From assembly GCF_018614915.1 (NCBI RefSeq), contig NZ_JAGGNU010000017.1, positions 1 through 64,000 of the forward strand: 64,000 bases of DNA, written 5' to 3'. Below are positions 52,775-61,231 of the stretch, in pieces. A model generated the notes under the pieces. The model saw only the letters and a program-made list of their open reading frames with translations. It did not search any database and was not told the origin of the DNA. Every line of letters starts with the position of its first letter. Position 1 is the first letter of the stretch. Source of the DNA: Variovorax paradoxus (GTDB lineage Bacteria; Pseudomonadota; Gammaproteobacteria; Burkholderiales; Burkholderiaceae_C). Both the position numbers and the translations under genes were made by a program.

Positions 52775-53602
52775 ATGAAACTCGTCACATGGAACACCCA
52801 ATGGTGCATGGGCCTGGACGGCATCGTGAGCCCGCAGCGCATCGTCGACGGTGCGCGCGCGATGGGAGACTTCGATGTCCTGTGCCTGCAGGAGATCGCA
52901 TCCGGCTATGACGGCATGCCCGGCGGCCCGGGCGACCAGCCGGCCCAGCTGCGCGATCTGCTGCCGGGCTTCCAGCTCTTCTTCGGCGCCGCGGTGGACG
53001 AGTTCGACCGCGAAGGCCGGCGCCAGCGCTTCGGCAACCTGATCGCAACCCGGCTGCCGGTCTCCCGCGTCCAGCACCACCCGCTGCCCTGGCCGGCCGA
53101 CCCGGACGTGACCAGCATGCCGCGCATGTGCACCATGCTGACGCTGAACAGTCCCGAACTGGGGCCCCTGCGCGTGATGACCACGCACCTCGAGTACTAC
53201 TCGCAGATGCAGCGCGCGGCGCAGGCCAAGGCCCTGGTCGCCCTGCACGCCGAGGCCTGCGAACAGGCGGCAGCGCCGCCGAAGTCCGACTACGAGGGCC
53301 CCTTCCAGCCCAAGTTGCATACGAAGGAAGTCATCCTCTGCGGCGACTTCAACATGGCCGCTTCGGATCCGGCGCACGCGACGCTGCGCGAGCGCTTGCG
53401 GGATGCGTGGCCGCTGGTGCACGGCGATGCTCCCCACGCGCCCACCTTCCGCCTGTTCGACCGCAGGTACGGCCCCGATCCGGTGAGCTACGACTTCGTG
53501 TTCGCGAGCGACGGCCTGGTGCCGCGCGTGCGCCGCATCGAGGTCGACCTCGCCACGCGCGCATCCGACCACCAGCCGGTGCTGGTCGAACTCGGCGATT
53601 GA
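52775..53602 (+). CDS. Endonuclease/exonuclease/phosphatase family protein
   Basis: A 275-residue EEP-fold protein: Asn in MKLVTWNTQW, Glu in CLQEIASG, the ILCGDFNMAASD Asp/Asn pair and the terminal ASDHQPVLVE His. Compared with exonuclease III it has a long Pro/Glu insert in the middle and may be a phosphodiesterase or phosphatase rather than a DNA-repair enzyme. ATG 52775 follows GAAAGG. It is divergent from phaB and ends 12 bases from the convergent receptor. Confidence 0.85.
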   Translation: MKLVTWNTQWCMGLDGIVSPQRIVDGARAMGDFDVLCLQEIASGYDGMPGGPGDQPAQLRDLLPGFQLFFGAAVDEFDREGRRQRFGNLIATRLPVSRVQHHPLPWPADPDVTSMPRMCTMLTLNSPELGPLRVMTTHLEYYSQMQRAAQAKALVALHAEACEQAAAPPKSDYEGPFQPKLHTKEVILCGDFNMAASDPAHATLRERLRDAWPLVHGDAPHAPTFRLFDRRYGPDPVSYDFVFASDGLVPRVRRIEVDLATRASDHQPVLVELGD

Positions 53603-53614
53603 GGTCCAAGGTTC

Positions 53615-54607
53615 TCACTCGCCTTGGATGCCGGCGGCGCGGATCACCTTGCCCCACTTGGCGGTCTCGGCCGCGAGGTGGCTGCGCAGGGCTTCGGGCG
53701 TGACCTTCTCCATCGGCACGATCTCCGAGCTCAGGTCGGCCAGGCGCTGCTTGACCACCTCGTCCTGCAAGGCGGCGCGCAGCGCGACGTTGAGCTTCTG
53801 CGTCACCGCGGCCGGCGTGCCCTTCGGCGCATAGATGCCGTGCCAGACCCGCACGTCGAAGCCCTTGAGCCCCTGTTCGTCGAGCGTCGGGATGTCGGGC
53901 ATGCTGGCCAGGCGCTTGGGCGTGGTCACGCCGAAGACCTTGACACGGTTGCCATCCTTGATGACCGGCGCGGTCTGCGTGGTCTGGTCGCACAGCAGGT
54001 CGACCTGGCCGCCCATCAGGTCGTTGAGCGCCGGGCCGGCGCCCTTGTAGGGCACGGTCGTCAGGTCGACGCCGATCTGGCTCGCGAACAGCAGGCCGCA
54101 CAGTTGGGATACCGCGCCGATGCCTGCGTTGGCGAGCGAGACCTTGTCCTTGTTGGCCTTCACATAGGCCAGCAGCTCCTTGAAGTTGTTGGCCGGGAAG
54201 TCCTTGCGCGACAGCAAGGTCATCGGCACGTCCATCACCTGCCCGATGTACTCGAAGTCCTTCAGCGGGTCGTAGGGCAGCTTCTTGTAGAGCGCCGGCG
54301 CGGTGGCCATGCCCATGTGGTGGATCAGGATGGTGTAGCCGTCGGGCTTGGCCTTCGCGACCCGCGCCGGCGCGATGGTGCCGCCGGCGCCCACCGTGTT
54401 CTCGACCACCACCGTCTGGCCGAGCGACTTGCCCATCGGGATCGCCAGCATGCGGGCCACCACGTCGGTCGGGCCGCCGGCCGAGTAAGGCACCACCATC
54501 GTGACGGGCTTGTCGGGCCATGGCGCCTGCGCCACGGCGGGCGATTGCATCCCGAGCAGGCCCGCGGCAAGCGATGTGCAAAGCAGAGCTTTCGATGTCC
54601 ATTTCAT
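53615..54607 (-). CDS. Bug-type tripartite tricarboxylate transporter receptor (first of two)
   Basis: A 330-residue periplasmic binding protein with a signal peptide ending near residue 26 (PAVAQA), then WPDKPVTMVVPYSAGGPTDVVAR, the substrate-loop pattern of Bug receptors. It binds carboxylates outside the membrane for a TctAB-type permease, which is not in this window. It is the last gene of the leftward itaconate-type operon. The match between receptor and pathway substrate is inferred from position. Confidence 0.9.
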   Translation of the reverse strand: MKWTSKALLCTSLAAGLLGMQSPAVAQAPWPDKPVTMVVPYSAGGPTDVVARMLAIPMGKSLGQTVVVENTVGAGGTIAPARVAKAKPDGYTILIHHMGMATAPALYKKLPYDPLKDFEYIGQVMDVPMTLLSRKDFPANNFKELLAYVKANKDKVSLANAGIGAVSQLCGLLFASQIGVDLTTVPYKGAGPALNDLMGGQVDLLCDQTTQTAPVIKDGNRVKVFGVTTPKRLASMPDIPTLDEQGLKGFDVRVWHGIYAPKGTPAAVTQKLNVALRAALQDEVVKQRLADLSSEIVPMEKVTPEALRSHLAAETAKWGKVIRAAGIQGE

Positions 54608-54636
54608 GTCGTTTGTCTCCTTGTAAAAAAATCGGC

Positions 54637-55503
54637 TCAGGCCGCGCCCTGCGCTTCCAGTGCCAGAAGACGCTGGGCGAGCCGCAGCACGGGCGCGTCG
54701 ACCATGCGGCCGTCGAGGCTGATCACGCCGCCACCGGCCGAGTGCATGGCGTCGTTCACGCGCCGCGCCCAGGCCAGTTGCTCGGCGCTCGGACCGAGGG
54801 CCGCGTGCACCGGCACGACCTGGTCCGGATGGATGCAGAGCTTGGCGCCGAAGCCGCCGCGCCGCGCGCGCGCTGCATCGAAATGCAGCCGCTGAAGATC
54901 GCGCCAGTCGGGCGACACGCCGTCCACCGGTGCCGCCAGTCCGGCGCGGCGCGAAGCCAGCACCAGCGCCAGTCGCACCGGCACCAGCTCGGCCTCGTCG
55001 GCCTCACAGGCCAGGCCGAGGTCGGCCTGGAAATCCAGGTGGCCGAAAGCGAGCCGAAGCACCTGTGCTGCGCTCGCGAGCGCATCGAGTGCGGCAAGCC
55101 CGGCCGCCGATTCGACCAGCGGCATCAGCACGCACCGGGGCCCTACGGCTGCTGCCAGCGCCGCAAGCTCTTCGCCACGCTCGGCCTTGGGCAGCACCAC
55201 GCCGGCGAGCCCCTGGCGCGAGAGCTGCGCCACCAGCGCGCGGTCTTCGTCGTGCCAGCCCGTGCCGCAGGGGTTGACGCGGACCAGCAGGCGGCTGCGT
55301 TCGGCGGCGGACAGCGCGGCATGGCTGCGCGCGAGCTGTTCGCGCGCCGCCGCCTTGTGCTCGGGCGCCACGGCATCCTCGAGATCGACGATCACGGCGC
55401 CGGCGCCCGAAGCCAGCGCGCGCGCATGGCGCTCGGGCCGATCGGCCGGGACGAACAGGAAGGTGCGTGCCAGGGCCAGCGCTTCTGCTTCTGCATGGCT
55501 CAT
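54637..55503 (-). CDS. ccl: Citramalyl-CoA lyase-like HpcH/HpaI (CitE-type) aldolase
   Basis: A 288-residue CitE-type lyase: FLFVPADRPERHARA at the start, VIVDLEDAVAP with the metal-ligand Glu/Asp, MPLVESAAGLAAL and LAFGHLDFQADLG in the middle, and GAKLCIHPDQV near the end. In itaconate breakdown it cleaves (S)-citramalyl-CoA to acetyl-CoA and pyruvate. The assignment rests on its place beside CoA transferase and hydratase genes in the same order as the Pseudomonas aeruginosa PA0878-PA0883 locus (recalled). It overlaps the prpD-like gene in ATGA. Confidence 0.83.
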   Translation of the reverse strand: MSHAEAEALALARTFLFVPADRPERHARALASGAGAVIVDLEDAVAPEHKAAAREQLARSHAALSAAERSRLLVRVNPCGTGWHDEDRALVAQLSRQGLAGVVLPKAERGEELAALAAAVGPRCVLMPLVESAAGLAALDALASAAQVLRLAFGHLDFQADLGLACEADEAELVPVRLALVLASRRAGLAAPVDGVSPDWRDLQRLHFDAARARRGGFGAKLCIHPDQVVPVHAALGPSAEQLAWARRVNDAMHSAGGGVISLDGRMVDAPVLRLAQRLLALEAQGAA

Positions 55504-56855
55504 GGCTTCGCTCCGAGCAGCATGCCGATCGAGGGCGCGCGCGCCACGCTCCAGAGCCGCTCGATTGCGCCGTGCATCTCCGCCTCGCTTGCAGCGCCGC
55601 TGAAAGCCGCGAGGCGCAGTGCCTTGGCAGCGATCTCCTCGCGGCTCAGCGTGTTGCCCGGATCGCCCTTGGGCTCGTCGACGCGTCCCTGCAGCGTCCG
55701 GCCGTCGTGCGTGTGCACCGTGACCTTGCCGATCCAGCGCTTCGGATAGGCGCCATCGACCTCGGGGTCGAGCACCATTTGCACGCGATCGCGCAGCGCG
55801 ACCGTTTCGGCAGCGCGGAAATGCGCATCGAACTCGGCCAGCCCGGCTTGCCCGAAGCGCGCCACCAGGGCGAGCACGGTGCCCATCGAGAACTTCGACT
55901 GGTGCACCGTGGCCGGGTCGACCACCGGCCCCAGCACGTCGATGGCGCCCTGGTGCACGTGCGTCGTGACGCTGGCCAGGTCCGAGTCGCGCAGGTCGTT
56001 CGCGCGCATGACCTCGAGCAATGCGTCGGCCGCCGGGTGCGTGTGGCGGCAGGAGGCGTGGAACTTGAACGAGGTCTCGGCCAGCGCCCAGCGCGTGCCC
56101 AGGCCGTCGACCAGCCGCGCCGGGTCGGCGTCTTGCGACATGCCTGCGGCCAGGCCTTGCGGGCCTTCGAGAATCTGCTGTGCGCCGGTGAAGCCGTCGC
56201 GCGCCAGCGTGGCGGCCGCGAGGCCGGCCGCGGCCGCATGCGCGGTGTGCAACTGCTTCGAATCGGCGGCGGTGCGCAGGAACTCCCAGAGGCCGGCCGA
56301 CTGCGTGCCGGCCGAGCCGAACGCATGCTGCATGCGCGCGGCATCGAGCCCCAGCAGATGGCCCGCCGTGGCGGCAGCGGCGAGGGTGCCTGCGGTGCCG
56401 GTGGTGTGGAACACCTTGTAGTGCGAGCGCCCGAGGAACTCGCCGACGCGGATGCCGACCTCGTAGCCGGCAACCGCAGCCGCGAGCAGCCGTTCGCCGC
56501 TCGCGCCCAGCGCCTGGGCCCAGGCCAGCGCGACCGGGAACACCACGGTCGCCGGATGGAACACCGAGCCGTTGTGCACGTCGTCCTGCTCCGCCACGTG
56601 CGAGGCCGCGGCATTGACCAGCGCCGCGAAGTACGGGCTGCTGCGCGTGCGGCCCACCAGCACTTCGCTGCCGCCTTCCGCAGGCCCCATCTCGCGCGCG
56701 AAGGCGGCAATTGTTTCGACCGGCCGCGCGCCGTGCCCCGCGATCGCAGAGCCGAACCAGTCGACCAGCAGGTCCTCGGCGCGGCGGACCACGGGCGCCG
56801 GGATGTCGGCGAAGCGCAGGCCGGCGGCAAAGCGTGCGAGGGATTCGGTGCTCAT
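55500..56855 (-). CDS. MmgE/PrpD family protein
   Basis: A 451-residue MmgE/PrpD protein. The all-helical part carries DWFGSAIAGHGARPVETI, ASHVAEQDDVHNGS and FHPATVVFPVAL. The family includes 2-methylcitrate dehydratase and cis-aconitate decarboxylase. No other propionate (prpBC) gene is present, so a role in the itaconate operon is more likely, as with the prpD-like gene at the Pseudomonas itaconate locus. ATG 56855 starts the fold. Its substrate is not established. It shares an ATGA overlap with ccl. Confidence 0.82.
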   Translation of the reverse strand: MSTESLARFAAGLRFADIPAPVVRRAEDLLVDWFGSAIAGHGARPVETIAAFAREMGPAEGGSEVLVGRTRSSPYFAALVNAAASHVAEQDDVHNGSVFHPATVVFPVALAWAQALGASGERLLAAAVAGYEVGIRVGEFLGRSHYKVFHTTGTAGTLAAAATAGHLLGLDAARMQHAFGSAGTQSAGLWEFLRTAADSKQLHTAHAAAAGLAAATLARDGFTGAQQILEGPQGLAAGMSQDADPARLVDGLGTRWALAETSFKFHASCRHTHPAADALLEVMRANDLRDSDLASVTTHVHQGAIDVLGPVVDPATVHQSKFSMGTVLALVARFGQAGLAEFDAHFRAAETVALRDRVQMVLDPEVDGAYPKRWIGKVTVHTHDGRTLQGRVDEPKGDPGNTLSREEIAAKALRLAAFSGAASEAEMHGAIERLWSVARAPSIGMLLGAKP

Positions 56856-56856
56856 G

Positions 56857-58038
56857 TCAGATCGCCTCCATGGCGCGCAAGGCATCGATGTCGGCCTCGC
56901 TGCGCCCGAGCGAACGCAGGATGGAATCGGTATGCGCACCGACAGCCGGGATCGCATCCATCCGGTAGTCGAAGGCGCTCTGCCGCCCGGGCGGCAGCAG
57001 CGCGGGGATCGCGCCGGCCGGCGACGCCACCTCGCGCCAGCGCTCGCGCGCCTTGAGCTGCGGGTGCTGCCACAGGCCCGCCATATCGTTCATGCGCGCG
57101 TTGGCGATCTGCGCGGCATCGAGGCGCTCGAGCACCTGTGCCGTGCTCAGCGCGGCGAAGGTTTCGAGGATGAGGGCCTGCAGGGCCTCGCGGTTGGCGT
57201 TGCGCCTGGCGTTGCTGTCGAAGCGCGGGTCGGTCGCAAGTCCGGCCTGCATCAGCACGCCCTCGCAGAAAGCCCGCCATTCGCGTTCGTTCTGCAGGCC
57301 GAGCATCACGGTGCCGCCGTCGCCCGCCGAGAAGGGGCCGTAGGGGTAGATCGTCGCGTGCGAGGCCGCGCTGCGCGGCGGCGGCGGCGCGCCGTCGTAG
57401 GCGTAGTACATCGGGTAGCCCATCCATTCGGCCAGCGACTCCAGCATCGAGACGTCGATGTGCGAGCCCTTCCCGGTCTTGCCCCGCTGTAGCAGCGCCG
57501 CGAGGATGCCGGTGTAGGCGTACATGCCGGCCGCGATGTCGGCAATCGAGTTGCCCGACTTGCAGGGCGCGTCAGCGGTGCCGGTGATCGACAGGAAGCC
57601 CGCCTCGCTCTGGATCAGCAGGTCGTAGGCCTTCTTGTCGCGGTAGGGGCCGTCTTCGCCGTAGCCGGAGATGTCGCAGACGATCAGCGCCGGATGCTTC
57701 GCCTGCAGCAGCTCGGCAGCCAGGCCCATGCGCGCCGCGGCACCGGGCGCGAGGTTCTGCACCAGCACGTCGGCGCCGGCGACGAGTTCCTGCAGCACGG
57801 CCTGCGCCGCCGGCTGCTTGAGGTCGAGCGTGAGGCTTTCCTTGGAGCGGTTGACCCAGACGAAATGCGAGGCCTCGCCGGCCACGCGCTGGTCGTAGGC
57901 GCGCGCGAAGTCGCCGCCGCCGGGGCGTTCGACCTTGATCACGCGGGCGCCGAGGTCGGCCAGCTGGCGGGTGCAGAACGGCGCCGCGATCGCGTGTTCG
58001 AGCGAGACCACGGTGATGCCGTCGAGGGGTCGTGTCAT
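56857..58038 (-). CDS. ict: Itaconate CoA-transferase-like class III CoA transferase
   Basis: A 393-residue class III (CaiB/BaiF, Frc-type) CoA transferase. The expected elements are EHAIAAPFCTRQLADLG at the N-terminus, LDLKQPAAQAVL, and the catalytic Asp167 in SIADIAAGMYAY, followed by GKGSHIDVSML. It should transfer CoA from succinyl-CoA or similar to itaconate. The gene order around it supports the substrate. It starts 14 bases after the acyl-CoA dehydrogenase stop, with GAGGAAG before the ATG. Confidence 0.83.
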   Translation of the reverse strand: MTRPLDGITVVSLEHAIAAPFCTRQLADLGARVIKVERPGGGDFARAYDQRVAGEASHFVWVNRSKESLTLDLKQPAAQAVLQELVAGADVLVQNLAPGAAARMGLAAELLQAKHPALIVCDISGYGEDGPYRDKKAYDLLIQSEAGFLSITGTADAPCKSGNSIADIAAGMYAYTGILAALLQRGKTGKGSHIDVSMLESLAEWMGYPMYYAYDGAPPPPRSAASHATIYPYGPFSAGDGGTVMLGLQNEREWRAFCEGVLMQAGLATDPRFDSNARRNANREALQALILETFAALSTAQVLERLDAAQIANARMNDMAGLWQHPQLKARERWREVASPAGAIPALLPPGRQSAFDYRMDAIPAVGAHTDSILRSLGRSEADIDALRAMEAI

Positions 58039-58052
58039 GGTTGCTTCCTCGG

Positions 58053-59222
58053 TCAGAAAGAGCGCGGCAAGCCCAGCAGGTGCTCGGCCACGTAGGAATA
58101 GATGAGGTTGGTCGAGATCGGCGCCACCTGGTAGAGCCGCGTCTCGCGGAACTTGCGCTCCACGTCGTATTCGCAAGCGAAGCCGAAGCCGCCATGCGTC
58201 TGCAGGCAGGTGTTGGCTGCCTCCCATGAAGCCTTGGCCGCGAGGTACTTGGCCATGTTGGCCTCGGCACCGCAGGGCTGGCCGGCGTCGAACAGCGCAC
58301 AGGCCTTGAAGCGCATGAGGTTCGCCGCCTCGGTCTCGATGTAGTTGTCGGCGATCGGGAACTGGATGCCCTGGTTCTGCCCGATCGCGCGGCCGAACAC
58401 CTGGCGCTCGATCGCGTAGCGGCGGGCGCGGTCGATGAACCACCAGGCATCGCCGATGCACTCGGCCGCGATCAGCGTGCGCTCGGCGTTGAGTCCGTCG
58501 AGGATGTACTTGAAGCCCTTGCCTTCCTCGCCGATCAGGTTCTCGGCCGGGATCTCGAGGTTGTCGAAGAACACCTCGTTGGTCTCGTGGTTGACCATGT
58601 TGAGGATGGGCTGCACGGTCATGCCACGGCCGATGGATTGCTTCAGGTCGACGATGAAGATCGACATGCCTTCCGACTTCTTCTTCACTTCCGAAAGCGG
58701 CGTGGTGCGCGCCAGCAGGATCATCAGGTCGGAATGCTGGATGCGCGAGATCCACACCTTCTGGCCGTTGACGACGTAGCGGTCGCCCTTTCTCACGGCG
58801 GTGGTCTTGAGCTGCGTGGTGTCGGTGCCGGTGGTCGGCTCGGTCACGGCCATGGTCTGCAGGCGCAGCTCGCCGGTCGCGATCTTCGGCAGGTACTGGC
58901 GCTTCTGCGCCTCGCTGCCATGCCGCAGCAAGGTGCCCATGTTGTACATCTGGCCGTGGCAAGAGCCCGCGTTGCCGCCTGCGAAGTTGATCTCTTCCAT
59001 GATCACCGAGGCCTCGGCCAGGCCCAGGCCGGAACCGCCGTAGTCGGCAGGGATCAGCGCCGCCAGCCATCCGGCTTCGGTCAGCGCGTTCACGAAAGCC
59101 TCGGGATAGCCGCGCTCGTGATCGACCTTCTGCCAGTAGGCCGAGTCGAAACTGCCGCAGAGGGCGCGCAGGGCATCGCGCATCTCCTGATGGGCGTCGG
59201 GGGTGGGGATCTGGGTTTTCAT
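58053..59222 (-). CDS. Acyl-CoA dehydrogenase
   Basis: A 389-residue FAD enzyme with an ACAD fold: LQTMAVTEPTTGTDTTQLKT (FAD/substrate), KVWISRIQHSDL, and QTHGGFGFACEYDVERKFRE in the C-terminal bundle. It is the acyl-CoA dehydrogenase expected in itaconate-type clusters, where its exact substrate is unsettled; methylsuccinyl-CoA is one guess. It overlaps nothing but sits 7 bases from the hydratase gene, clearly in the operon. Confidence 0.9.
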   Translation of the reverse strand: MKTQIPTPDAHQEMRDALRALCGSFDSAYWQKVDHERGYPEAFVNALTEAGWLAALIPADYGGSGLGLAEASVIMEEINFAGGNAGSCHGQMYNMGTLLRHGSEAQKRQYLPKIATGELRLQTMAVTEPTTGTDTTQLKTTAVRKGDRYVVNGQKVWISRIQHSDLMILLARTTPLSEVKKKSEGMSIFIVDLKQSIGRGMTVQPILNMVNHETNEVFFDNLEIPAENLIGEEGKGFKYILDGLNAERTLIAAECIGDAWWFIDRARRYAIERQVFGRAIGQNQGIQFPIADNYIETEAANLMRFKACALFDAGQPCGAEANMAKYLAAKASWEAANTCLQTHGGFGFACEYDVERKFRETRLYQVAPISTNLIYSYVAEHLLGLPRSF

Positions 59223-59229
59223 GAGGGTC

Positions 59230-60117
59230 TCAGGCGAGGATGGCGGTGGCTTGCATCGCAAGCCAGCCTTGGGGGTCTTCGGCCCACAAGCGAAAGCTCT
59301 TGCCGTCGGCTTCGGGCCGTCCGTGCACGCGGAAGGCAGCGACATCGAAGATGGGCTTCATGGCGCGGAACTCGAATTTCGCGAGCAGGGCATCGGGCTT
59401 CTCGCGGCGCAGCAGGTCGACCAGCAGCGTGGCGATCAGCGGGCCATGCACGATCAGACCCGGGTAGCCCTCGACCTCGGTCACGTAGCGCCGGTCGTAG
59501 TGGATGCGATGGCCGTTGAAGGTGAGCGCCGAGTAGCGAAAGAGCAGCACGTCGTCGGGCACGATCTCGCGGCTGAAGGCGGCGTCCTTCGGTGCCTGCG
59601 TGGGCAGCGGCGCGGCCTCGCCTGGCGCCGGTGCGGCACGGTAGACGATGTCGTGCTCCTCGGTCAGCGCCAGGCCGCGCGCGTTGCGGATTTCATGGCG
59701 CACCAGCACGAACACCAGTTCGCCGCTGCGGCCTGCCTTGTGCGAGACCGAAGCGATGGTCGAGGTGCGCTCGACCGCATCGCCGACCACGAGCGGATTG
59801 CCCGTCTCCCATGTCAGGCGGCCGCCGGCCCACATGCGGCGCGGCAGCGGCACCGGCGGCAGGAAGCCGCCGCGCTTCGCATGGCCGTCGGGACCGATCT
59901 CGGATTGGCGGTGGTGCGGCAGGAAGTAGAGCCAGTGCCAAAGCTCCGGCAGCCGTGTGCCGTGCGCCGGCGCCGGGTCGTCGCGGTCGAGCGTGGCCGC
60001 CAGCGCGCGCGCCGGCGCGGCGGTGATCTCGTCGGCCAGTGTCTCGCTGCGGCCCTGCCAAGCCTGCAGCCGAGCGAGCGCCTCGCCGTCGATGGGTGCA
60101 GAAGAAGATGAGGTCAT
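59230..60117 (-). CDS. ich: Itaconyl-CoA hydratase-like FAS1/MaoC (HTD2-type) dehydratase
   Basis: A 295-residue double-hotdog hydratase: N-terminal half LPELWHWLYFLPHHRQSEIG, GGRLTWETGNPLVVGD with the hotdog strand, and the C-terminal catalytic part LFRYSALTFNGHRIHYDRRYV, in which the Asp-His/Asn hydratase residues lie, followed by GLIVHGPLIATLLVDL. Members include mesaconyl-C4-CoA hydratase and itaconyl-CoA hydratase. ATG 60117 lies 4 bases after the second receptor stop. Assignment to itaconate is by context. Confidence 0.83.
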   Translation of the reverse strand: MTSSSSAPIDGEALARLQAWQGRSETLADEITAAPARALAATLDRDDPAPAHGTRLPELWHWLYFLPHHRQSEIGPDGHAKRGGFLPPVPLPRRMWAGGRLTWETGNPLVVGDAVERTSTIASVSHKAGRSGELVFVLVRHEIRNARGLALTEEHDIVYRAAPAPGEAAPLPTQAPKDAAFSREIVPDDVLLFRYSALTFNGHRIHYDRRYVTEVEGYPGLIVHGPLIATLLVDLLRREKPDALLAKFEFRAMKPIFDVAAFRVHGRPEADGKSFRLWAEDPQGWLAMQATAILA

Positions 60118-60121
60118 GGGC

Positions 60122-61099
60122 TCAATCCACTGCGGCGCCGGAAGCCTTGACGATGCGCGCCCATTTCGTGATGTCGTCCTGCAGCAGCTTCGAGAACTGC
60201 TCGGGCGAAGTCGGCGGCGCGATCTCGACGCCCTGCTGCTCGAGCTTCTCGCGCAGGTCGGACGAAGCCACGGCCTTCTGCGTCGCATCCTGCAATTTCG
60301 CCAGCAGCTCCGGCGGCAGGCCGGCCGGTGCGAACAAGCCGACCCACAGCGTGCCGTTGTAGCCGGGCACCGATTCGGCGATGGCAGGCACCTCGGGCAA
60401 TGCCGGCGAGCGCTTGTCGCCGCTCACCGCCAGCGCGCGCAGCTTGCCGGCCTTGATGTGGGGCAGCGCCGAGGGCAGGCTCGCGAACACGATCGGCAGT
60501 TGGCCGCCGAGCACGTCGTTGATGGCCGGCGCCACGCCCTTGTAGGGCACGTGCTGCAGCTGGATGCCGGCCATGCTGTTGAGCATCTCGCCCAACAGGT
60601 GGTTGAGCGTGCCATTGCCGGCCGAGGCGTACTGGTAGGCGGCGTCCTTGCGCTTGGCGAGCGCAAGCAGTTCGTTCAAGGACCTTGCCGGGAACGACGG
60701 GTTGACCAGCAGCACGTTGGGCACCGCGCCGATCAGCCCCACGGGGCGGAAATCCTTGACGGGGTCGAAGCCCGCATTCCTGTAGAGCGCGGGGTTGATC
60801 GCCTGGCTGCTGCTGATGGTCATGAGCAGCGTGTAGCCGTCCTTCGACGCCCTGGCCACCAGCTGCGTGCCGATGTTGCCGCCGGCGCCCGGCCGGTTGT
60901 CGACCACCACGCTCGCACCCAGCACCTCGCCGATCTTCTGGCCGACCAGGCGGCCCACGATGTCGTTGGTGCCGCCGGCCGCCTGCGGCACGACCAGCGT
61001 GATCGGGCGCGAGGGATAGCCGGCTTGCGCGGCTGCATGTCCGGCCGGCAGGAGCGCGGCAGCAGCCGCCAGAAGTAGCGTGAGGGCGCGAAAGCTCAT
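60122..61099 (-). CDS. Bug-type tripartite tricarboxylate transporter receptor (second, heads the operon)
   Basis: A 325-residue periplasmic receptor with a signal peptide (Ala/Leu core, cleavage near GHAAAQA at residue 25) and YPSRPITLVVPQAAGGTNDIVGR as the Bug signature. It is distinct from the receptor at 53615-54607. It is the first gene of the seven-gene leftward operon, divergent from the LysR gene, so it probably delivers the operon substrate to a TctAB permease encoded elsewhere. Two receptors for one operon is unusual and suggests two related substrates. Confidence 0.92.
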   Translation of the reverse strand: MSFRALTLLLAAAAALLPAGHAAAQAGYPSRPITLVVPQAAGGTNDIVGRLVGQKIGEVLGASVVVDNRPGAGGNIGTQLVARASKDGYTLLMTISSSQAINPALYRNAGFDPVKDFRPVGLIGAVPNVLLVNPSFPARSLNELLALAKRKDAAYQYASAGNGTLNHLLGEMLNSMAGIQLQHVPYKGVAPAINDVLGGQLPIVFASLPSALPHIKAGKLRALAVSGDKRSPALPEVPAIAESVPGYNGTLWVGLFAPAGLPPELLAKLQDATQKAVASSDLREKLEQQGVEIAPPTSPEQFSKLLQDDITKWARIVKASGAAVD

Positions 61100-61193
61100 C
61101 CTTGTGTCTCCGTTGCGTTGGGCGCTCGATTCACGCCCTGGTCCGCATGGTGGCCAGGCCGGCGCCTTCGCGCAATCTGCGATTTCGAGACTG

Positions 61194-61216
61194 AGCCTTC
61201 AGCGATTCCGAAGGCT
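61194..61216. promoter_or_regulatory. Probable LysR-type regulator binding site (T-N11-A inverted repeat)
   Basis: AGCCTTC and its exact complement GAAGGCT are separated by 9 bases; the inner TTC-N9-GAA reads as T-N11-A, the core consensus of LysR-type regulators. The site ends 15 bases before the LysR start codon and about 95 bases upstream of the divergent operon start, fitting autoregulation and shared control. Confidence 0.6.
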
Positions 61217-61231
61217 TGCTAGGATGCGCCC

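Noticed and set aside
55500-56855. Methylcitrate dehydratase of a propionate pathway
   Set aside because: No prpB or prpC is nearby, and the operon partners fit itaconate breakdown better.
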